Below are positions 23,697-34,571 of a DNA stretch of 64,000 bases, one piece after another. The translations under genes and the position numbers were made by a program. Origin of the DNA: Neurospora tetrasperma FGSC 2508 (taxonomy: Eukaryota > Ascomycota > Sordariomycetes > Sordariales > Sordariaceae); contig NW_009799100.1 of assembly GCF_000213175.1 (NCBI RefSeq), positions 1,161,356 through 1,225,355 on the forward strand. Reading direction: 5' to 3'. Position 1 is the stretch's first letter. Every line of letters begins with the position of its first letter. The notes below the pieces were generated by a model that was not told where the DNA came from, ran no database searches, and saw only the letters and a program-made list of their open reading frames with translations.

Positions 23697-25349
23697 ATGG
23701 ACACGGCAACTGACGTACCAAAGAAAAGGAGAGCGCTGCCCTTCAAGCGCACCGTTGCACGCACACCAGCCAACGAGCCACCCCCAAGCCATACGCCAGA
23801 GCACAATTCTGACCAGGATGACCCTCTCGCCCTCTTTCGGCGATCAAAGGACGTTTTCCCCATGGTCCTGGAGGACCTGCAGCGGGCATCATCAGAGGAA
23901 AAGGTGAAGCCTTCCGAGTCGCCAAAGGAAGGGCATGTCAACAAGAAAAGGAGGGTGTCGTCCAATGCCGAAGGTGACAATGAAGCACCTCTCGGCGCCA
24001 GCTCTTCGAGCGTATCAGCACTGAGCAGGACGTCTGCATCGCGCATTGACTCCGACGATGACGACCTGATCATGGACGTCAAGGGCAAAGGGAAAGAGAT
24101 CGTACGACCCGACAAAGCCCGGGTACCGACTCCCCGAAAGCCTCTTTCAACCACACCAAGAAAGTCGGGAACACCATCCAAGAAACGCTTCGCCTTTAGC
24201 GACGACGAAGACGACCATGGGAAGGACGACCTGTACTCCCCACACTCAAAGCGCCGCAACCCCGACCGCTTCTCTCCAAAACCTACCGCACTCGGCCGCA
24301 GCACCCGGGCCACTCAGCGCGGCAGCTCGCCGCTGGAAGGTTTTGAGACCTCCTTCAACCTCCCCGGCGCATCCTCCACCTCCAAAAGGAAACCTTTTCA
24401 ATCCGCTGCCCTCGACTCCGACAACGACTCGGACCTCGAAGTCTCCGAAGTTCGCACCAAGAAGCGCTCCGCTTCTTTCTCGTCCTCTCCACCACCAGCA
24501 CCATCCGCAACCGACCCAGATCACGAAGCCACTATCGTCGCCGATAAGGCCGACGACGATGATGATTTCGCCAAATGGGTCACCAAAGCCGCCGCGCTAG
24601 AAGCCGACCACGCCAATTGGACTATTGACGTGCTTGTCACTTCCCGAATGCCACACACCAAGCCGCTTACTGCGCGGCGACGGATGAAGCAAGGTCTCAA
24701 GCTGATTTTAGACACGTGGATCCGACAGCAGGAGCTCCACGGTTGCGAAATCCCCGAGGACATGGTGGGCAAGCTGTTCTTGACGTTTAAAGGGAACCGA
24801 ATTTACGGCAACAGCACCATTGCTTCGCTGGGAGTCAAGGTGGATGCCAATGGCGTGCTGCAGCTGCCTCCTGGTGCCATGACGAGCCGAGAGGCCATGG
24901 AGGGGTATGTCATCCAGGGGGGGAAAATTGGACTGGTGCTGGAGATTTGGCACGAGGAGTTTTACGAGGAAGAGCTTGCGAAGAAGAAAAAGCAGAGGGA
25001 GAGGGAGTTGGGGCTACTTGACGATGACGACGATGAGGACCAGCAAAGCGGAACCGGTGCGTCTGGTGCCAATGGATGGTCCAGAGGTGGCAGTGAGGCT
25101 GCTGAGGTCAAGAAGACCAAGATCAAAGTGGTGCTCAAGGCCAAAGACCTCCAACCGCTCAAGATCGCCGTCTATGAGGATACGCCGGTCGGTACCATGG
25201 TGCAGGTTTTCCGGAAGCAGAGAGATATCAAGCCGGAGCAGACTGTTGTGATACAGTTTGATGGCGAGGAGCTGAACGAGAACATGCTGGTTGGGGCGAT
25301 GGACATTGAGAGGGACGAGACCAACCAGTTTGAGGTCTACATCAAGTAG
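23697..25349 (+). CDS. Rad60/Esc2-like protein with C-terminal SUMO-like domains
   Basis: A single exon of 550 residues. The ATG at 23697 is chosen because the frame upstream lacks an ATG. The N-terminal half is disordered, rich in Ser, Pro, Lys and Asp, and starts with a basic segment (KKRRALPFKR). A first ubiquitin-like fold seems to occupy about residues 315-420 (LFLTFKGNRIYGNSTIASLGV). A second at about 475-550 starts KIKVVLKAKDLQPLKIAVYE, shows VVIQFDGEELNENM and ends FEVYIK at the C-terminus. There is no terminal Gly-Gly, so it cannot be conjugated. This matches Rad60 (fission yeast), Esc2 (budding yeast) and NIP45, which bind the SUMO pathway and Smc5/6 and act in recombination repair and genome stability in the nucleus. 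Confidence 0.85.
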   Translation: MDTATDVPKKRRALPFKRTVARTPANEPPPSHTPEHNSDQDDPLALFRRSKDVFPMVLEDLQRASSEEKVKPSESPKEGHVNKKRRVSSNAEGDNEAPLGASSSSVSALSRTSASRIDSDDDDLIMDVKGKGKEIVRPDKARVPTPRKPLSTTPRKSGTPSKKRFAFSDDEDDHGKDDLYSPHSKRRNPDRFSPKPTALGRSTRATQRGSSPLEGFETSFNLPGASSTSKRKPFQSAALDSDNDSDLEVSEVRTKKRSASFSSSPPPAPSATDPDHEATIVADKADDDDDFAKWVTKAAALEADHANWTIDVLVTSRMPHTKPLTARRRMKQGLKLILDTWIRQQELHGCEIPEDMVGKLFLTFKGNRIYGNSTIASLGVKVDANGVLQLPPGAMTSREAMEGYVIQGGKIGLVLEIWHEEFYEEELAKKKKQRERELGLLDDDDDEDQQSGTGASGANGWSRGGSEAAEVKKTKIKVVLKAKDLQPLKIAVYEDTPVGTMVQVFRKQRDIKPEQTVVIQFDGEELNENMLVGAMDIERDETNQFEVYIK

Positions 25350-26469
25350 TGTATGACCTGGAGAATAAACATGGAGACTGGGTTTTTGGGAGGCTTTATT
25401 CGCACATTTCTTTTGCTGTTATGGGGTTGGATGATTGGAGTTTACCGGGCTTATTCGCCAGGCCTACGAAAATCGGCGGTGACTAGTGGATTATTGCTTT
25501 TGCTTAAAGTTGTGACAGATGATTACGGAGTTTGGAGTGTTGCAAGTCCTTCCAGGACATGCATGGTTCATGGTGCGAAGGTGGTACCCTAGCTCTTCAG
25601 CAGATACCCATACGTATATCACTTTTTGCTACGTCTTGCCTTCACTTTATTTCAACAAGCTTGATGACTCATGGGAGTTGGTCAGTCAGAGCACAAAAAG
25701 AGCCTCTTCGGGTTAAGATGGTCTCATCCCACCTATCGTAGGTGAATATCGAGGGGTTTGACTATTCTCTATCTGCTATTTCGATATACGGTTCGCCATC
25801 TGGACTGTAAAAGAAACAAGACCACTTACTGATGCGGAACAAGCGAGATAAGAGATTGAATGAAAGTACGCTGATTACTTCTTGTATGACTCGAAGAAAC
25901 CAATCTATCGTGGCTCACCTGGCTACATTGGTGCCCATCATATTAACCCCTTACATTTTGCTTGATTTGCCGTCACCATGGATGGAATCTCAACCAAATC
26001 AGCGCACGAGATCAGTTTCTCAAATCACTTTCTCTGCACCATAATCGACCTTGCCAGCCAATATGCACTAAACCGCCTTTTGGTGAATATTTCTCTTCAT
26101 TGTCTTCTCTTCTCGTCCTCCGGGTATAGATCATAACCACACATTGATAAAATTCGCAAGGCGGTAGCTCCCCAATATCCCGTCCTCTTCCTCCCGCTTC
26201 TACACACCTTCGTAGATATCCCCAGCATGACTGACTGAATCGCCCATTTCAAATTCTCCAAACTCAAAGCAAAAGCATAATGGACTCCTAAACGCCAGAA
26301 CCCTTTTTAAGCGTAGCTCCCGAAATGCCACCTTCGCCCCTTATGTGATGAAAACCGTCGATTTTTTGTTGACTGAACCATGCAGCCCCGTGCGTGAACC
26401 ATTCATTAGGTGAGAATAGCGGCAATAGAAGTGTAACACATTATTGCCGTTTTTCGTGAAAGAAAGAGC
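25350..26469. other. Convergent intergenic region (Rad60-like / PNO1)
   Basis: About 1.1 kb lie between converging stop codons. This is longer than needed for two 3' UTRs, but the frames here are short and not domain-like. No repeat is seen. Confidence 0.5.
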
Positions 26470-27374
26470 TTAGAATCTCTCCTTTTGCCTCGAGGCAATG
26501 ATCCGAAGGTTGTTGTACACCTTGCCGGGCTGGTGTCCGAGAATGAGGGAGACGACGGACTCGCGGGCCATGCCAATGTTCTCGAAGGCACCGAGGATAT
26601 GAACGCGGGAGCCGGCGAGGACGATTCTGGTTTTTGTGGCTGTTTACATCTTGTCAGTACTTCCGCGTTATCTCTTCAATTCTCCCATAATGGTGAACAT
26701 ACCGTTCTCGATTGCAAACTTGGTCTTTCCATCCTTGCCTGCAATACGACCAATCGCACGTCCCAGAGCATCGGGGCCGAGGGTCTGACGGACATCCTTG
26801 ACATCGAAGGACTGGATATAGAGCGAATCGAGACGGAGCAGGGCAATGGCGTCGTCAATGTCGAAGCCCATGGCGAAGGCGGAGACGAAATCGGCACCCA
26901 TCTGCAGGGATTCGGGGGTGGTGGTGTGTCTACTGGAGCGGAGCTCGACGCGCTTCTCCTTGATGTTCATGCGGACCTGGAGCTTGCAGTGCTCAACAAG
27001 TGGGGGGTAGCTGATTGGAAAACAGTCAGTCTTCCTTGCCCAAACATTCACACATGTTTCCGTAGTTTTCCGTCTCACATCTTGGTCCAATTGGCCTTGA
27101 GGGCCGACATGCGGTTTGGCGGGATACCAATTTTCCTGGTCTCTGCGCGGCGAATGATCTGGACGTCCTGGCCGGGGGCGAAACGGGGGCGGCCCTCCTC
27201 GTCTACAGCCATCTGCACATCTTGGTCACTGGAAGGGGGAGCGGCGGCGCTGGGATCGGTGAGGTTGACGGCCTCGTTGACATCGAGAATGAGCTCGTCC
27301 TCTTGCTCGGTCTGGATAGGAATCTGGGCGGTGGGAGCCTCGACAGGCTGACGAAGTGCTGTTGGCGCAGGCAT
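26470..27374 (-). CDS. pno1: PNO1/Dim2, KH-domain 40S ribosome assembly factor
   Basis: Three exons (27374-27079, 27010-26703, 26639-26470) encode 257 residues, with introns of 68 and 63 nt, donors GTGAGA and GTATGT, and a CTGAC branch before the last exon. The protein binds pre-rRNA near the 3' end of 18S, partners with Nob1 and Dim1, and moves between nucleolus and cytoplasm. The N-terminus is acidic (about residues 20-60). The conserved core starts near RKIGIPPNRM. Two KH-like folds cover about residues 95-250, including DVRQTLGPDALGRAIGRIAG (the GxxG-containing element), TRIVLAGSRVHILG and the end segment NNLRIIASRQKERF, the last typical of PNO1. It is divergent from mdm31. Confidence 0.95.
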
Positions 27375-28050
27375 GTTGAACGAGATGTGTTGTTTATCGG
27401 TGGGTGATCGTCAAGGGGCCGAGTCGAGTTGTTTGTTGATCAAAGTCGGCGGTAGTATTCTGGGGAATCGCCGGCCAAGAGTAATGGCAGATTTATCGAA
27501 GATCGGGTGGAGGTGAGACTGGTGACGGACGACGAAAAGAGGTGTCGGGATGCTGGGTTACAGTCGTGAATTACGGAGATCTGGGAGTCGAAGTCTGCCT
27601 TTTTTGCGCCGTCGATCTCCAGAATTTTGATGTTTATCGATTTTGATAGCGCAGAGGGGAAATTCTTGACAAAAAGCAGTGGATCCACAAAAGAGTACAC
27701 AAGTGAAGCTTATCGATTGGCTGGATGGGGGCTAGGACCCTTGCCAATCGCAACGCCCATGCACTAACAGTTACCGAGGAATCCCTGTAATCCCAAGGTT
27801 AGCGTCATTGACGCACTTTTGACGGGACCTGGACCGGCAGCTTTTTCAAACTCCAGGTTCTTGGTCAGAGCAGGAGCACCATCATATGTCATTCTAGACT
27901 CGGCCCACCACCAAGCAACAACATCTGATTTTCAGCCTTGAGAACCGACCATGGATACGGCACCTAGCTGTCGTCATCACCATCGTCGCTGAAAACAAAA
28001 AGAAAAAAAGAAACAGGCCCCTTCCTCGGTCGACAGTATGAATTTCAGCA
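27375..28050. other. Divergent promoter region between pno1 and mdm31
   Basis: The 676 bases serve two divergent genes. Two upstream ATGs lie before the mdm31 start (see separate entries). Nothing else is called. Confidence 0.5.
27951..27992 (+). promoter_or_regulatory. Upstream ORF of 13 codons before mdm31
   Basis: An ATG at 27951 opens a 13-codon frame ending in TGA at 27990-27992. It matters only if the transcript starts upstream of it. Confidence 0.4.
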
Positions 28051-28061
28051 ATGTCTACTAG
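28038..28061 (+). promoter_or_regulatory. Upstream ORF of 7 codons overlapping the mdm31 start
   Basis: The ATG at 28038 has A at position -3 and opens a 7-codon frame (MNFSNVY) that stops at 28059-28061, past the main ATG at 28051 and in another frame. Initiation here would block the main start. Confidence 0.5.
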
Positions 28062-30471
28062 CGCTACGACGACCCAGCTGGGCCGCCAGCTATGGTCTTC
28101 AGTACGAGATCCTCACACTACCTCGAATCTCTTCACAGCCGCGATACTGCTTCCAAATTGTCAGCCATTACTTTGCCGTCACAGTCTTGGACTTGGCCCC
28201 TCGACTTCGCTGGGGACCCATCAGCGATACGGACAGCAGCAGAGCACGCGACAATTTACCTCTTCCGCAAGTCGCTTTTTCTCCTCAGCAACAAAATCGC
28301 AAAGACTACACTATCAACAGTCACAACCATCCCATAATGTCCTACGAAGCTGTACCTCCGGAGGTCTACTCCTCCTTGGGCTCACCACCAGCCCCTCTCC
28401 AACGAGTACGGTAGAGGCATCCGCGCTATCCGACAATGCCGCGCAAAAGGCAAAAATGAGCCACCTGGCACGGCAGGCTTTACTCTTGCGAAGGATACGA
28501 CAGAATACCACGACCACAACGTTATGCATGGCAGGAAAGCGATATCAAAGTTCGGGCAAAGAGACCAAGGGCCATCATGACGAGACCAAGGCCGAAGCCA
28601 AGTCTTCTACAATTCCTCCTCAGCAAAAGTCCGAGCAACCACAGCAACCACCGCATACCGAGACGGCTTCTGGTTCTGGTCCCCAGCCGACTCCCGCACA
28701 TGAATCAATAGCAGATTCCATGTCTAAATACCTTCACCTTCCTCACCTCCCCCATCTGCCTCACCGGCCCACAAAAGAAGAGCTTCTGGCGGCAGCAAGC
28801 GGGTTCTGGTCGCGTCTCAAGGTCCGATTCAAGTGGTTCTCCATCAGGAGCATGCGCCCCTGGAACGCCGACGAATGGGGAGCGTTTGTGTCCTTCTTCT
28901 TATTCGGTCATTTGGTCTGGATTCTTGTTGGCACGACTACCTTCTTCTCCCTCATCATCCTCTTCATCAACACGGTGTTTGCCCAGGAAACGCTGGCCAA
29001 GTGGATCGGAGACTACCTAACACAATCTGCTGGCCTTACTGTTGTCTTCGAGTCGGCTATTGTGCCCAAATGGGGAGATGGTGTCATCACTTTCCGCAAT
29101 GTCTTTGTTTCTCGGAGACCTGGTCAGCCCAAGTCTTCCGTCAAGAAGGGTTCTTCCGAAGCTGCGGCCGAAGCAGCTGCTGCTAAACAAGCCGCCGAAC
29201 AAGAAGGCACTGCCGTGGAAGAGGACGATGGCAACTACACCCAGTTCGACGTCACTATAGACACCGTGAACGTGGCTTTGTCTTTCCTTAAATGGTGGAA
29301 CGGAAAGGGTCTTCTCAAGGACGTCGAAATAAAGGGTGTCCGAGGTGTTGTTGACAGGACTTCGGTTGTCTGGGGCAATGAGGACCTCAACCCCCTTGAC
29401 TTCAGACAGGAACATAACCCTGGCGACTTTGAACTGGATCACTTCAAGATGGAAGACTTGCTGGTCACCGTCCACCAACCAGGCGGTTTCCGGCCCTTTT
29501 CCGTTTCCATCTTCTCCTGCGAGCTTCCTCAGCTACGAAAACAATGGCTGTTCTATGACTTTTTGTCAGCAAATCACATGTCCGGATCATTCGATGGATC
29601 ACTATTCACCATTCATCCCAGACAGATCCACGGTGTGTCCGCAGCAGATAACGGCCGTCACCACCAAGACGAGTTCGGTTCTCCCTCGGCCTGGAAGAAG
29701 TTCTCCCGACTACGGATTGATGGGCTGAAGATTGACCACCTGAACCGCGGTGTAGAAGGACCGTTTGGCTGGATTTACGAAGGCAATGTCGATATTATTG
29801 CCGACATCATGTTCCCTGCGGACCCTGAGGAGGGTCTAAGCAAGGTTGTCGCCGAATTTTACGACAAAATGGAAGAAGCCGTAACCAGCAACCGCTACCT
29901 CAAGATTCTAGACGGCAACATTTCTCCCAACAGCCGAAGCAACACCAACAGCCCCACCCTTGAAAGCGGGCCAATTCCGGAGTCTGCCTCTGACATCGAC
30001 CTCACCGGCCACCACGATGAGCTCCCCACCTCGGAGCAGCACTTCCCCCCCTTGATCCCTCCCGCGACTCCCAAAGAGCCAGCCCCCATCGAAGAAACCC
30101 CCTCCTACCTAGTCATGGACCTTCGCATCCACCTCAACGACGTCCGCGCCGCTGTCCCTCTGTTCAACAACCCACACATGAGCTACGTGAACCAAGCCCT
30201 AGTGCGGCCCATCGTCGCCTACATCAACGCCAAGCGCACCTACATCCCCATCAGCTGCCGGATCGTAAAACGGCTGACGGACTTTGACGGAGCTTGGACC
30301 GTTTGGGACTGTGGGCTCATGGACGACATGAGCGCCGAAGTGTACCGTGCCTTTGCAAGAAACGTAGAGGATCAACAAAGCAGAGTAAGGAGATTCAAGC
30401 GTGTGGGACTGTGGACGGTCAGTCTCGTGGTACATGCGTTGCTGGCTGGCGTAGCGGGAGATTTGATGTGA
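28051..30471 (+). CDS. mdm31: Mitochondrial distribution and morphology protein, Mdm31/Mdm32 family
   Basis: A single exon of 806 residues. Mdm31 and Mdm32 are inner-membrane proteins needed for normal mitochondrial shape, nucleoid stability and cardiolipin homeostasis. The N-terminal region (about residues 1-230) is Ser/Gln/Arg-rich, with few acidic residues at the start, as expected of a presequence followed by a linker. A basic segment (RLKVRFKWFSIRSMRPWNADEWGAF) precedes the first membrane segment (about 288-320). The large intermembrane-space part has the conserved lines VVFESAIVPKWGDGVITFRNV, DVEIKGVRGVVDRTSV and FSVSIFSCELPQLRKQWL. A second hydrophobic segment ends the protein. I chose Mdm31 over Mdm32 by general resemblance only. 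The N-terminal extension is longer than in yeast. Confidence 0.88.
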   Translation: MSTSATTTQLGRQLWSSVRDPHTTSNLFTAAILLPNCQPLLCRHSLGLGPSTSLGTHQRYGQQQSTRQFTSSASRFFSSATKSQRLHYQQSQPSHNVLRSCTSGGLLLLGLTTSPSPTSTVEASALSDNAAQKAKMSHLARQALLLRRIRQNTTTTTLCMAGKRYQSSGKETKGHHDETKAEAKSSTIPPQQKSEQPQQPPHTETASGSGPQPTPAHESIADSMSKYLHLPHLPHLPHRPTKEELLAAASGFWSRLKVRFKWFSIRSMRPWNADEWGAFVSFFLFGHLVWILVGTTTFFSLIILFINTVFAQETLAKWIGDYLTQSAGLTVVFESAIVPKWGDGVITFRNVFVSRRPGQPKSSVKKGSSEAAAEAAAAKQAAEQEGTAVEEDDGNYTQFDVTIDTVNVALSFLKWWNGKGLLKDVEIKGVRGVVDRTSVVWGNEDLNPLDFRQEHNPGDFELDHFKMEDLLVTVHQPGGFRPFSVSIFSCELPQLRKQWLFYDFLSANHMSGSFDGSLFTIHPRQIHGVSAADNGRHHQDEFGSPSAWKKFSRLRIDGLKIDHLNRGVEGPFGWIYEGNVDIIADIMFPADPEEGLSKVVAEFYDKMEEAVTSNRYLKILDGNISPNSRSNTNSPTLESGPIPESASDIDLTGHHDELPTSEQHFPPLIPPATPKEPAPIEETPSYLVMDLRIHLNDVRAAVPLFNNPHMSYVNQALVRPIVAYINAKRTYIPISCRIVKRLTDFDGAWTVWDCGLMDDMSAEVYRAFARNVEDQQSRVRRFKRVGLWTVSLVVHALLAGVAGDLM

Positions 30472-30715
30472 GCAGTCATTGAATATGACACTCACGATTA
30501 TAGACTATTGCCTGTGTTTCATCAGGCCGCAAGAGGAGAAGTCTTGTTTGTGACGATACGGGGCTGTGTTGTACTATCCTTTTTTTCTCTCTCTCCCTTC
30601 TCTACTTTACTGTTGGGGGTTGTCATACCTTTCCAAGCGGTATTTTACTGTACTATACATACATCGAACATACTTATATGGCTCCGAAAAAAAAAAAAAA
30701 CAGGCGCTCGAAGAA

Positions 30716-30748
<33 letters not shown>

Positions 30749-31575
30749 TAGATTATGGTTATGGATAGGAGGGAGGGGATCTGAAACTGGTTTACGTTCT
30801 TAATGACCCGGGCGGAAAGAATTACTGGCTGGAATCATATGAATGCGGGAGGCGCGGTGTTTTGAGTGTCCAGGTTTTTTATCAGTGATGGTGGTTGCTC
30901 AGGGCAGATCAACATCGCGATCGGAGTTTCAAGTGTTTTGATTAGGGTACAGCAACATTGTCTGAAAAGTTCACATGGTGTTCATGGTTGGGAAATATCA
31001 GCTAATCACTGGTGTAAGGTTCTGACAAGGTTCTGAGGTGGTGACTGAAATAGAGTGTTGGTTGTGTTTCTAGCCATGGCATCGAGAAGAGAACCTCACA
31101 CCAGGATAACATGCAAACTAGACTTTTGAAACGTAATGCTCGCCTTCATTATTGAATGCACTCTAAATCTACTTGCCCCCATGCTATATGGTATCAGCTG
31201 CCTTTTCCCGTCACCCCCAAGTCGCGACTCGATCAGTGCCCCAAGAGGCCATCCTCCTTTTTTCGTCCAGTCTGGCACTGGTGACGACTCTGGTCCCTCA
31301 TGCATCCATCCAAGACATCATGCCACTGAACCTTACGTCCGGACGGCGGACGTGCCGTGACCGTTGCGCGGGTGTCATGGTAGTCTACGCTTTCTTTTAT
31401 ACGCCATTAAAACACACGCAACCGCTACTTTTTGCTTCGGTCTGAAAGCTTCCCGGGTAGGGATGAGAATTATACCAGGTGAAGGGGATGATTCTACATC
31501 CCTGTAATGGGAAGAGGGACTCGAGGCCTCTCTTCCTCACGAAGCGGACGATCGTGACTTGACGGTAGAAATCTT
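30472..31575. other. Convergent intergenic region (mdm31 / eIF3j)
   Basis: This 1.1-kb stretch between converging genes carries a 14-A run near 30687-30700 and the (CAGG)8 microsatellite. Frames present are short and not domain-like. Confidence 0.5.
30717..30748. repeat. (CAGG)8 microsatellite
   Basis: Eight perfect CAGG units. It lies about 250 bases after the mdm31 stop, so it may be in that gene's 3' UTR. Confidence 0.9.
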
Positions 31576-32772
31576 TCACATGAAGTCATCACTAGAGCCA
31601 AACGTTAGCAATCGTTCCCCACGCGTATCTTTTCTTACTCCACCTCAAGCCGACTTACTCTCCGAAAGCATCATCATCATAAGTGTCGTGGGCCTCAGCA
31701 ATGGCACCACCACGACCAACACCAGCGAGTGAGGTCTTGGTCTTGGCAGCCTTGCTCTTCTTGCCACCCTTTTCGGCAGCCTTCTCCTCCTTGAGCTTCT
31801 CGTTGCTGAGAGCAGTCAAGGTGCTAGCAATCTTCTTGATCTCGTCGCTCTTGAGGTCCTTGGCGAGCTGCTTGGAGAACTCCTGGAGGAAGAGAGTGTA
31901 GTGCGGCTTGGGCGAGAGCTTGCCGATCATGGGGCCAAGAGTGGTGCGGAGGGTCTCAAACTGGGTCTTGGTGGTAGGGTTGAACAAGGCCAAGGTCGAG
32001 ATGTCGATGGTGTTGTTGGGGTCCTTGGGGTCGATCTGGACAATGGTGCCCTTGCTGACGACCTTGCGGTCGTTGCTGATGCCGATGCCGGCAAACAGGT
32101 CCTCAGCGTGCTTGAGATCGGACTCCTTCTGCTCGCGACGGAGGCGCTCGCGGCGCTCGGCCTCGGTCTCCTCCTCCGCGTCCGAATCCTCGGCCAGCTG
32201 GCGGGCGCGCTCGGCCTGACGCTCGGCGATGCGCTGCGCCTTGGACTTCTTGTTGGCGGCGGCTTCGGCCTCAGCCTTGGCCTTGGCCTCGGCGGCCTTC
32301 TTCGCCTTCTCGCGCTCTACCTCGGAGTCCTCGGCGGCATCCCACGAGTCGAGAACGTCGCTCTCGTTTCCCTCCTCATCGTCGAAGCGGCGGCGGCCGG
32401 GGGCAAGGACGGGCGAGTTGGGGGCGGAAGACTCCTCCTCTTCCTCGTCTGTGGTGATGAGGGGTTAGTTAGTCTGGGTTTCAGACAGGTTGTGGTGGCG
32501 CAACAGGAAAGTCGAGGCAAGAGTTGGTTCTGGTTGATTTGTATATATAGGCTGCGTCGCTGAAGTCCAATTCGCCTCAAATATGGAAGCCTCGAGGCAT
32601 ATGGCGATGTTGACAGCGACTATCGCAAGCCGGCGCAGGCATCAGGCAGCCTTGTCACGGCGATCGGGGCCGCCCACTTTCGCCGACATACACTGTTCGC
32701 GGGGTTCGTTTTGCGCAAAGAGGGAAAAGGCAAGGAGAGCGAGGAAGACTTACCCCACTTCTTTCCAGACAT
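31576..32772 (-). CDS. hcr1: Translation initiation factor eIF3 subunit j (Hcr1)
   Basis: Three exons (32772-32754, 32448-31659, 31591-31576) encode 274 residues. Exon 1 codes MSGKKW and a split Asp codon. Intron 1 is 305 nt (GTAAGT, branch CTAAC). Intron 2 is 67 nt, with a GTAAGT donor that overlaps an in-frame TAA at 31655. The last exon is only 16 nt and supplies the DDFM end typical of the family, so the frame that stops at 31655 is not the true end. The protein is loosely bound to eIF3, touches the 40S decoding site, and helps initiation and recycling. It has an acidic N-terminus (DEEEEESS), a long charged helix (about 40-110) and a C-terminal helical region with KPHYTLFLQEFSKQLAKDL. It is divergent from aod-1. 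Confidence 0.92.
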
Positions 32773-34571
32773 GTTTGCGATTTGGTAGTGACGATCTAGA
32801 AAACCGAACGGGTCTTTGCGACAACGGTGTCTGGCGCGACGAGGAAAAGTTTGCGTGCTGTGGTTGGTTGTGTACAAACTGCAAAAGAGAAGCCGATCGC
32901 AGTCTTGAGAAGTTGAAAAAGCGAGCAGGGGTCAGGCACCTTGAGTGTGGTTCCGTTCGCAGTGGGCAAAATAATTGTTAGCGGGGTTCGAAGACCAACA
33001 GTGAAACAGCAACAGCGTTTCACAGGTTCTTCAAGGTTCTTCTCCGTCTAGGATTTTAATACTATGCCAAAACTATCAAGGAAAAGGCTTTGTGACCAAT
33101 TGGATTTTATTGAGAAGATGATGAAGATGAGGAGGAAAACCAGAACCTCCAGACGCCTGGAGCGGCTACTCTTAAATATACAGGAATCGTCCCCAACTAT
33201 TCCTCCCGTTTAGATTTTACCAAGTACCTGACTTCCTCGTACGTCTTGCTTCCTTCCCTTCTGAATAACCTCTTCCTTCCCATCTTTGGCATATATATCA
33301 ATGCCTTCCCTCCAGAAGGCCTTATGCGGGGTAAGTGCTGTGTCGCACAGGCCCGTCGGTCAGGGGTCGGTGCCGAGTCCTGACAAAAACCATCAGTTCA
33401 CCAACATGCCCGTCCTTATTTCCCTTTTTCTTTTCTCTTCTTTCTCTTATCTTTTCGGACATCTTGTATATGCACGATGCATGCACCATATATGTACGGC
33501 CTCGGTCAAGTAGCATGTGCTAGGTGCAGCCTAGAAGGATGGCGATCTGGAGAAGTCCGTCAACGCATGTGAAGAGAAGGATTCATAAACAACTAGGCGG
33601 ATGCTAAAGCTCTGCTCTTTCACCAAATTTTCTGGACCAGGAGTCACCCGAAAATGCTCTGCGTCGTCAATATTTCGTACACCACTTCTGCCCCGCTTCC
33701 GACACGGCATAATATTTGGACACTTACAATTGTTCCTTCGATCCTACACTCTACCGATAACTACCACTGACGTCACAACAAAGTTAGAAGTTTAACATGA
33801 AGCCATTCGCAACTTATGGCCCAAGAGATTTGTTTGTATATTTGCAGGTTCGGAAGCAACTAAGCCATTGCTCAGTCATGCTGAGTGTCCTATGAGAACA
33901 AGTGCGACTGGTGTTCCGTTTCCCTCCGCTCGCTATTACTGTCAGCAAAATCTCCAACACATAACTTGACCAAGTGCCCTGTCAACCAACCAAACAACTA
34001 TCAATGATCTCGAAATCTCCTGTGGCTGTCTTTGTGTTGAGTCACAATCCCTCAGTCTTAGTCTACTTGCTCAGGGGCTCGCTGTTCTTCTGGATATGTA
34101 CAAGGCTAATCCCGAGAATGTTGCGGAAGTGGAACTGCGCCCTATGGCTTGTCACCCGGGAGGTCCCGACACCGCCAAACAACGACATCCAGCTGACCAC
34201 CACAATAGATGCCCGGTTGCCACTTTGAGGATTCAAAATGAGATTTTGTCCTGGTTGAAGATCTGGAGCTTTCCGGGTTCCTTTCGCTAGCGCCCGCTAT
34301 TTGCTTGTTCCTGGATTGTCTTGATGCTAAAAAAAATGGAGATTGGTTGGGCAGTGTCGGAACTCTATTGCTCCTTTGAGACCAGGGACGGACAAACTCG
34401 GTGTTTTCAGTCAGCTCTCGTATTCCAAATTTTCCCTGAAAGGAGTTGCAACTGGGGGTAGGAAAGGACGATATAAACGTCCTGTGTCTAGTGCTGTCCG
34501 ACACATATGGACCATCATCACAAACCTCAAGCGAGTTCCATTACAACTTCACATCACTCTCTAAACTCTCG
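32773..34571. other. Divergent promoter region between eIF3j and aod-1
   Basis: About 1.8 kb with both promoters. The aod-1 induction-type site is listed separately. Short frames show no domain-like content. Confidence 0.5.
34389..34401 (+). promoter_or_regulatory. CGG-N7-CGG site, candidate alternative oxidase induction motif
   Basis: The sequence CGG-ACAAACT-CGG lies 171-183 bases before the aod-1 ATG. In N. crassa, induction of aod-1 when the cytochrome chain fails is known to need an element of two CGG triplets seven bases apart, bound by the zinc-cluster factors AOD2 and AOD5. Spacing, sequence and position agree with that. Confidence 0.8.

Noticed and set aside
31901-32563. 220-residue plus frame opposite eIF3j
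   Set aside because: Antisense shadow of the eIF3j charged helix.
32983-33000. GGTTCGA resembling a tRNA B box
   Set aside because: The bases after it do not fit the B-box consensus, and no A box or acceptor pairing is seen at the right distance.
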